From Perognathus longimembris pacificus (Eukaryota; Chordata; Mammalia; Rodentia; Heteromyidae): a DNA stretch of 64,000 nt. This document shows, in pieces, positions 56,059 through 64,000 of this stretch (position 1 is the first letter of the stretch; the number at the start of each line of letters is the position of its first letter). Made by a program: the position numbers and the translations under genes. The stretch is from contig NC_063175.1 in NCBI RefSeq assembly GCF_023159225.1, positions 4,667,255-4,731,254 on the forward strand. The letters are read 5' to 3'. Under the pieces are notes generated by a model. It saw only the letters and a program-made list of their open reading frames with translations, did no database searches and was not told where the DNA came from.

Positions 56059-59000
56059 AAAAGTAGTCAACAAGCTCCCAAAAGATACTTGTTTATATAA
56101 TTTGGAGGATTTCAAGCTGGATAGGAGAGAGGGAGAAAGCCATGGAGTTGGCACAAAATTGGTATTTGATCTCCTAAATAATCAAACATAACTGTATTAG
56201 TGAGACAGACACAGAATAACAAGTAAATGATATAAAAATGGATTGTAAGTCTTCTGTTTAATAGAAATAGTTAATTAAACTGAAAAAGTGATATTAACAA
56301 TTAAATAGGTCTCATAATATTCACATATGGCCAATGGCTCAAATACTACATAGGAGTCTTTTTATTTTCAGATACCAGTAAAATCTTTCATTTGATGTCA
56401 CCATTCTGAACTTGAGGGATATATTAGAGTATTTCCTCTGTTTGATATGAAATGTTTTCAAACGTTTATAAAGCATAAGAATTATTAAGATCTGAACTGT
56501 AGAACCATGAAACTGCAGTGCATGACAGACAGTAGGAAACCTGTAAGTTGTATTATAATGTTACAATTAGTGCCAAGTCTAGTGCAGTTCATTTCTGAAC
56601 ACTGAATAGACTGGTTCTCAATGTGAGTCTTCCCTTACAAGATGGGAAAAGGCTTTTCATGTACAATGGACTAGATCTCAAGCAGCAAAGATCTTGCTGT
56701 AAAATTAATGACACTTTCATTTTGAGGAAAAGAGAATTGGGAAGACAAAGATTTCCTTTGTTTATGAAAATTGTCATTTTTGATTTGCATGTTCATTAAG
56801 AATGGGAATCATAAGCCTTCATATTTCAGTGAAAAAAATTGAATGGGCTCCATTTAAATTATGGAATTACACTGTATATCGTCTTCTGATTCTAATCATT
56901 TATTTTTATTAGAGTAAGAAATACATCAGATGCTTTTTGATGAAGATAGTGTACTATTTTCATTTCAAGAGGCAACATTTCAATTAATAGATGGCAAAAG
57001 TTCTAGATATTTGTTTCACATGTCAGAGAGAAGAGTAAAACAATATATTGGCTATAGTTTATAAAGTTATAAATGAGGCATTTTCAGAATAGTAAACAAC
57101 AGTGGTAGCACTTATCCTATGCCCTTCACATTTTATGTGATGACCAAATTGTCTTGAATTATTTTCTTTGTTTTTGTCTTTTAAATTATTTTCTTTATTA
57201 TGTTGTTTTATAACATATAGTTTTAGTAGATGTATAATTTAAAGGATGTGAAGTCTGAAAAGACAAATTAGCACCTAGTCAAAATTGAGGTGAACTCATA
57301 CATGAGAGAAGCTATAAGAGAGGCATATTAACAATCAGTAGCCGGTTTATAGCAAAAGAAAATAATTTTAATATTTGTAGGCAATTATCATGGAATGTAG
57401 AAAAAGTTGGAAAAGTGAGTTGGTCCCAATGATTTTGATCAAATTTAACAAATACTGAGGTAGAGAATGGCAGTCTTGGAAAGGCTCAGACCTACTTGAC
57501 ATGATCAGGATTTAGTGTTGCAGAGAATATTCTTAAAGTGAGAATAAGGAAAAATCAGTAAGTGATGTGCCTAATTGGCCATTAATAATGTCATGATAGC
57601 CTCGTGCGGTTTGCCTGTTGTACATAGCAGGCACTAAAGAGTTCTGAACAGGAGAATAATATTTTTATTTTGGAAATGTGATTCAGTAACACTCGGAGAA
57701 AACCATGACATCTACACTCTTCCATCTACATGTTTGCTCTTTGTTTTCCTTTCTCCATTCTGAGGTCAATCCATTTTCCTCTTTGCAGGTCTCAGCCTTG
57801 CACTCCCACTGCAGAGGCAGCCATTCCTGTCTCCTCTCTCTACTTCCCTCAACTTTGCCTTTACCATTACTCCCTTGTGAGGAATTCATTATTAAGTGTT
57901 AGTTACCAAGAAGAAACATTTTCAGAAATATTTTAGGAGCATAGACAAAGTACTATAGGCATTTCCCCTAAAAAGGCATGCTCAGAAAGGAAGCAATGAT
58001 GAGAAACACCATAGGTATTAATATAATTTCTCATACTTAAACTGTTTATTCCTCCAACTATTTTTATTCTTGTGTGCATCATTGCAGATGGTGGACTAAA
58101 GGATGTGACCTCCACAATTTCAGATATGGAAGAAGATACACATTTAAGGGGTTAACTCTTTTCTTTCTAGATGTATTCAAGCTGAAAAGGAAAATTAGAC
58201 CTTTTTAAATATTTTGGTTTAGGAGTCCAAGGGTATTTATTTTTATTATAGCTCAACCAATGACATATTCCATCATTGTTTCAAGAGTTGCAATGCTCCT
58301 GTTCTCTTGAACACACCCCCACAGTACATAATGATTCTCTCCTTAGCCAAATCACTAGCAAAACAGAGTAGGAAGAAAACAGAGAAAGCCAACGGGAGAT
58401 GTGTCAAATGTGGAACTGTATAATCAACTTGGCCAAGTCCTCCCTCTTTTGCTCTCCTATAAACACAATCAAAAGCTCTTCTTTTTATTCACACTTATCC
58501 TCATTTCTAATGAATTAAAGTTGCCCTTTTCAAGTTTTAAAAACCATTTTTGGTAGAAACACCAATTATAACTTTATACATGCACACAACTAATGCCATT
58601 GCTAAACGAAAGCCCTAAAAACCAAAAAGAATTGTTATTCTTAAGTATTAAAGGAAGGCCAAAATTACTAGAGGCTATTGCTACCCCATATTAAAAATTT
58701 AGTGAAGGCTTGCTGAATGCTAATATTAAAATAATCTGTCTCTGTATATATATGGGGGGGTGCTGAGGGTTAAACTTGGGCTCTTGCACTCTTGCACTCT
58801 CCCACTCTCCCTTGGCTTTTTTACAGCTAGTACTGTAATCAACTTCCGTAAATTAACCTTTATAAAATTTTAGCTTCAGAATTTGGGGGTAGGAAAATAG
58901 GTATTTGAGTCAATGGCATTATAAAAAATTTAAAAATAAGATTAACTTTGTCATAGCTCATAAAAGAAAACTATTTTTCAAAGTACTATGGACAATTTTT

Positions 59001-59451
59001 GTTTTCTTATCTCCTAGTTAAGAATAATGCAGTCAAATGAAATTAATACAAAATAATTTCAATTTACAGAATCAAGATGAAAGAATCTTGTATACTGTTA
59101 ACACTGAATATTCACTATCAATTTATAAATACATAAGGTTACTCTTAATAGAAAATGAAGTGCTGGAAATAATTTACACAGGATCAATGTGTGTTAGCCA
59201 TGAGTAAAATTACATAATTACTGCCATTCTGATATATTGTCATCATCATTTTAAAATTTCATGAGCTTCATACTCATGGTTGAAAGCACTCAATTACTGA
59301 CAACAAGTTATTACTACAGAAAATATTTCAGCAGTTTAATTGGAGGACAGTAGTATTTTTCATATGGCCTTCAACTATCTTATAAAAGAGTAGAGTTTCT
59401 CTTCATGGGCTTGAAAGTTTATTAACTTCAATTTTAAAACAATCTATTTAT
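56059..59451. other. Unique AT-rich DNA
   Basis: The longest repeat-poor stretch in the window. Only a faint ID-like antisense piece is seen near 58755-58840 (gtgctgagggttaaacttgggctc), next to a short cttgcactctt/cccactctccc repetition. No open frame with a recognisable domain. Confidence 0.45.
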
Positions 59452-59900
59452 GATAGTCTTAGCAGAGAATAACAGTAGCTCAATAGCTATGTATTTATGA
59501 CCATATAAAATGATGCTACTCAAAATGAACTCCAAGATATGAAACAAGAGATTTTTTAATATACTCGGTGAAGTTTTTTTTTTCTTTCATTTTTCCCCCT
59601 TTGGCTTATCCCCTGTTGTCATTTTTTTTTAAATTTTGGTATCCTGTGTCTTATATATACATTTGGGAAATGGAAAGGGAATAAAAAATGGTGAGACAAA
59701 GGGTGAACCAATACAATAGTGATACTCACAAGACACTATGTTGGAAATGAACTTTACAATTCTGGGGGAGAGAAGTCAGCAGGGAGGGAAAGTGGGAGAA
59801 AATGAGGGGTGGCGTAACACTGTTTGAAAAGAAATGTACACATTACCTTACTTATGTACTGTAATCCTTCTTACATCACTTTTACAATAAAATAAAATAA
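59452..59900 (+). repeat. Old LINE-1 3'UTR
   Basis: 'agctcaatagctatgtatttatgaccatataaaatgatgctactcaaaatgaactccaagatatg', 'gtgaaccaatacaatagtgatactcac', a G-rich tract, 'gtacacattaccttacttatgtactgtaatccttcttacatcac', A-rich tail. Same family as 31525 and 35813. Confidence 0.75.
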
Positions 59901-60224
59901 GAAAAACAATCCTCACTTATCTGCCACATTCACTTTAAAATAAGGACACTACTAATTTCAAACTTAATGAAACTCATGGAGAAATCAAAGACAACCTTCG
60001 ACAAATTCCTCAAAAATCTACAACAAAGAGATCACTGAGAAATATATCAATCCAGTTCAGGAACCATCTATAGTGTAACACCTAGGGTATTGTTTGATTC
60101 CATATACGATGCAACATAAAGATGATGTAGCCATGAATTAAGTTCATACTTTACAACAATTTTCATAAATGTTTTCTTTATGCATGAAGCCCAGTGCTGT
60201 CTTCAGCAAAAAGAAGAGTTGCAG

Positions 60225-61480
60225 ATATTGTACCACCTAATTTCAAACTAATAGTACAGAGATTTAATAAACAAAATAGCATGTTTCTGTCATTAAAAGT
60301 AGGCCCATCAATTTACAGAACAGTAATCCCAGAAACGAACCCACATATATGGACAAATTACTGTTCATCAAAGCTGCCAAGAACACAATTGAGGAATGCA
60401 TAGTGTGTTCAATAAATAGTGGTAGAAAAGTAGTCCCTCGTTTTACAGAAAAATTTTAGTATGAAACTCAAAGTGGAGTAAAACTTAAATGTGAGAATTG
60501 AAACAATAAAATAACTAGACGTAAATACAAGTGTGGCAGTTTAATAACTAGATGTGTGTGCAACAAAACTGACAAATAGGATTGTATCAAACTGAAAAGC
60601 TGCTGATATTAAAATAAAGAAATTATTAATAATGTGAAGAATCGACCTATAGGCCCAGAGATAATATCTGCTAATTATACACTTTGTAAAGGGTTAAATC
60701 AACAATACCAAAGAAACTTAAATTCTTAGAAAGGAAGCAAATAACCTGGTTAAAAAGTAAGGAAAGAATTTAAAGAGAAAATTCTCAAAAGACTTACAAA
60801 TGTCCACAAGTATATGAAAAAAAATGCTCCTTGTCCTCAATCACCAGGGAAATGCAAATTAAAATCACATTGAGATGGAAATGTCAGAACAGCAATTACC
60901 AAAAAGAGGAAAAATGTTAAGTGTTGGCAAAAAAGATGGAGAAAAGAGATCTCTTAATCAATGTTATAGAACTGTAAATTAGTACACTATTAAAGAAAAT
61001 AGAATTTCCTCAAAAACTAAAAATAGAATTACTATAGACTTAACAATCCTACTTCTGAGTAAATATTTAAAGGAAATTAAGTTAACACAACAAGAGCCAT
61101 ATGCACCCCCATGGGTTTTTTTTTTTAATAGCCTTATTCTCAATAGTAGAATATGCCTAAGTATCAATCAAAGGATGTTAAAGAAGAAAATGTGGTATGT
61201 ATATATGATTAAATACTACTCAGCCTGTGAGAGAAAAATAAATTATATCATTGAGATAACATAGACAAGAGTGGAAGACATTATACTAAGTAAAATAAGC
61301 CAAGTACAGAAAAACAAACACCATATTTTCTTATTCATATGTGACAACTAAAACAGTCAACTTTCAAGAGGTAGAAAGTTGAATGGTAGTAGCTACCAAG
61401 GCTCAGATATTTCCTATAATTGGAATCAGATATTATGTAATATTTCATGATTGGCTTTGAAATTGATCAGAATATGTTAC
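60225..61480 (+). pseudogene. Ancient L1M ORF2 C-terminal relic
   Basis: Decayed sense-strand wording of old mammalian L1 ORF2: 'gaacccacatatatggacaaattac', 'gattgtatcaaactgaaaagc', 'aaaagacttacaaatgtccacaagtatatgaaaaaaaatgctcc', 'ggaaatgcaaattaaaatcacattgagatgg', 'gaaaatgtggtatgtatatatgattaaatactactcagcc', 'aagtaaaataagccaagtacagaaaaacaaac'. Stops and indels are frequent. A T-run at 61119-61130 is a later change. Confidence 0.82.
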
Positions 61481-62339
61481 CCCCAAATGGGCCAGATTGG
61501 CAGAAGAATTATTTTGAGATAAAGGCATTGGGGTTCCTGAAATCTCTTAACTGCTTTCCTAAAATCAAAGATCAGAATAATTCAATTGTTATAAATCTCC
61601 TCTCCCAGAGCAAATCTACAGAAAAGTCAACTGTCAATAGAGTCACAAGACTACAATATAATTTGTTTTCCTTTGTGCTCATTTATCTTTCCAAAAGTCA
61701 CTCTACTTTTCACTGCTCCTCCTTGCACCCACTCCCGCTTTTATGAAAAATAATATATAGAGCACATAATCTAACACCCCTTGAGTTCTTCATCACTCAG
61801 CAATGAAGTCTCTGGTCCTTAGAAGACTGCAGTGACTAAAACTAAGAAAAGTATCAACTCTAATAAGAACAACATAAGCATTACAATATCATGTTAAGCT
61901 ATCACTGACTTTCTGACAGTACGTCTGAAGAAGGATCATTTGCTTTTGGTAACCAAGGATCATTTCACCATTACAACATCATTGATGCACACTATACATG
62001 CACTGAACAAAGAATATTCACATCCTAGGTAGAAAAGAGCAGAGCAGCAGAAGATTTCATCATGCTACTCAGAACAGCACACAATTTAAAAATCTAGAAT
62101 TGTCTATTTGGCAGATTGTCCATTTAATATTTTCAAGCCACACTTTGCTACAAGTATCCAAAACAACAAAAAGTGAAACTATAGATAAGAAGGCTAAACC
62201 GTACTCTGTACTCTTTAGAGCATAGACAATGCTCTTCTTGTTGAGCTATCTTTGGTTAGCCTAAATTACACACCTGGGCAATGAATCTAAGGGAGAGAGA
62301 AGGGAAAGAAAAATTCTCCTTCCTTGTACATTGTTTTAC
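61481..62339. other. Unique DNA
   Basis: A 99-codon frame at 61447-61746 has no recognisable motif and starts inside the L1 relic. Nothing else. Confidence 0.45.
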
Positions 62340-64000
62340 TTCTATTTGAGATTGATCTAAGTTGTTCTGTGAAGCAGGTTTTACAAAAGTTTTCTCCCAG
62401 TCAATTGCTTGTCTTTTAATTAATTTTCTAAGCAGTATACTGTAAGGAATAAATATTTTAAATTTAAACAATCTAATGTATTTTTTCTTCTGTAACTTGT
62501 GCTTTGCCTTACCCAAAGCCATAATTATTTCTCCCCTTTTCTCCTACACTATATAGTTTATATCTCTCTGTGTAGCTTGCAAGTCTATAATCTGGTGTGA
62601 ATAAGTTTTTGTATACAGTGTAAGGTACTATTTAAGCTTATTGTTTTCTCTATGGCTATCCCATTGCCCCCAGCAAAAGCTGTGGGGAAAACCAGCAATC
62701 CCATGTTGAATCACCATGGATCTTTTGTCAAAACCCACTGATCACATTTGTAAGCTTTCTTAATCACAGTGTCTTGAATATGTAACAGTATAACTAAGGC
62801 TTGAAATTGAATATTGTAAATTTTCTGGCTTCCTTTTCCCTTAAAAACAAACCATTCTCCTTTTGGGAACATCCTATGCAGTTTTGAAATCAACTGTGTT
62901 AAAGTATTTTGGAAATTAAAACCACACTGGGGCTGGGAATTGTGGCTTAGTGGTAGAGTGCTTATTTAGCATGCCTGAAGCCATGGGTTTGACTCCTTAG
63001 TACCACATAAACAGAAAAGGCCAGAAGTGGTGCTGTGTCTCAAGTGGACAGTGCCCAGGTCCTGAATTCAAACCCCAGGACTGGAAAACAACAACAACAA
63101 CAACCAAATACATTGAAACTATGGATCGCTTTGAAAACAATGTACAGTTAATACAGAGAAATACAACTAATATCCATAGAAAATATGTCTCTGGTTTTCA
63201 TTTCTTGTCATAACTTTAGTTTTGGCAGCCAGATAATGTTGATTTTTTAAAATGATGTCTTATAATCTTTGATGAGTTCTATTTTGCTTATTTATTTATT
63301 TTGCCAAAGGGTCACTAGAAATTGTCAATGAAGCCACCTGGGATTTGAAATTTTCTTTATAGGGAGATTTGAAACAATAGATTCAAACCTTTCTTTACAC
63401 ACAATAATTTCTTCCTCAGAGAGCTTGGTAGCTTCTTTTCTCAAGGTTTTTTTCCCATTCCATTTTAGTTTGTAAAATTATTGACTTAATAGATGCACTT
63501 GATATTCTTTTATTATCCTTTATTTCTATGAATTCTGTATTCTGGTATTCTGATGTGTTGAGTTGTTTCTTCCTTAACTTGACCAGTGTGGCTAAAGACA
63601 GAATTTTCATTAATATTTTTCCAAAAATGATCATTTGGTTTTATATTTGCCTTTCTAATTTTCTGGCTATACTTCATTCAGGTCTTCAGTTATAGTTAAT
63701 ATTTCATTCTTTCTGCTTATTTTGAGGTTAATAATCTTTTCTTATTAATTACCTCTTAAGTCTATTTATTTGCTACTTTTGCTTTCTAAATAAAGCAGTT
63801 GCTGAAAAAATCAACTTTAGCTGCATCTTAACTATTTGGATCTTGAGGAATTTAATTATCATTCTACTCAAAATACTATTTTATCTTGTGATTACTTCTT
63901 TGAAATACAGATTATTTATAAGCATGTTATTCTTTTATTACCAATTTCTAGGTCAATACTTTCAGTCATACTTTGCATGAATTCATTTCTCTTTAATTTA
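62340..64000 (-). pseudogene. Ancient L1M ORF2 relic, RT region missing, runs off the window
   Basis: Antisense. 62340-62925 reads as the ORF2 C-terminal third (acaaaagttttctcccagtcaattgcttgtcttttaatt, tttttgtatacagtgtaaggta, tcttttgtcaaaa). After the SINE at 62930-63110 the relic picks up at about 63250. By about 63580-63640 (cttgaccagtgtggctaaagacag) it reads as the region before the RT, and near 63805-63840 (tagctgcatcttaactatttggatc) as a still more N-terminal part. The intervening RT segment is absent. Confidence 0.7.
62930..63110 (+). mobile_element. ID-type dimeric SINE, shortened
   Basis: ggggctgggaattgtggcttagtggtagagtgc (box A), gggtttgactcc (box B, decayed), aaaaggccagaagtggtgctgtgtctcaagtgg, then a direct jump to acagtgcccaggtcctgaattcaaacccc and a CAA-repeat tail. 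About 30 bp of the second unit is deleted. Confidence 0.9.

Overview
The window is mammalian nuclear DNA, almost certainly from a rodent. It is AT-rich, non-coding and built mostly of retrotransposon copies of several ages. The most abundant repeats are two tRNA/7SL-derived SINE types. One is a ~200-bp ID-type dimer whose head resembles tRNA-Ala. The other is a ~230-bp B1(7SL)-ID chimera. From memory, this pairing and these sequences fit the Geomyoidea (pocket mice, kangaroo rats, gophers) better than murids or squirrels. The genus is inference. No host exon, tRNA, rRNA, CRISPR or bacterial-type gene could be supported, so the window reads as a gene desert or the inside of a large intron.

The centrepiece is a full-length LINE-1 on the minus strand (22314-28797). 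It has a CpG-rich 5'UTR that begins with a YY1-type motif, an open ORF1 (26447-27616), an open ORF2 (22569-26396) with endonuclease, reverse transcriptase and Cys-rich residues all intact, a short 3'UTR, a long poly(A) tract and a target-site duplication (TSD) of about 16 bp. It looks recent and possibly still mobile, and it split an older B1-ID SINE.

Layout: 0.2-2.1 kb, a 5'-inverted L1 with a second tiny L1 tail nested in it. 2.1-22 kb, unique AT-rich DNA with scattered SINEs, an ancient L1M fragment (6.8-7.5 kb), microsatellites and a 41-bp tailless SINE fragment with its own TSD (20.87 kb). 22.3-28.8 kb, the intact L1. 29-40 kb, SINEs (two of them a young subfamily), L2/MIR relics and old L1 3' tails. 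40.1-40.75 kb, a truncated copy of the young L1 family nested in a SINE. 40.8-44.6 kb, ancient repeats and microsatellites. 44.67-48.18 kb, two more 5'-inverted L1s side by side. 48-60 kb, sparse SINE/MIR/L2 relics in otherwise unrecognised DNA. 60.2-64 kb, two ancient L1M ORF2 relics in opposite orientations, one holding a SINE.

Only the full-length L1 has plausible proteins. Its ORF1p (RNA chaperone) and ORF2p (endonuclease/reverse transcriptase) would mobilise their own RNA in cis, and ORF2p activity in trans is what is known to spread SINEs. The perfect TSDs around several SINEs here are consistent with that shared machinery.
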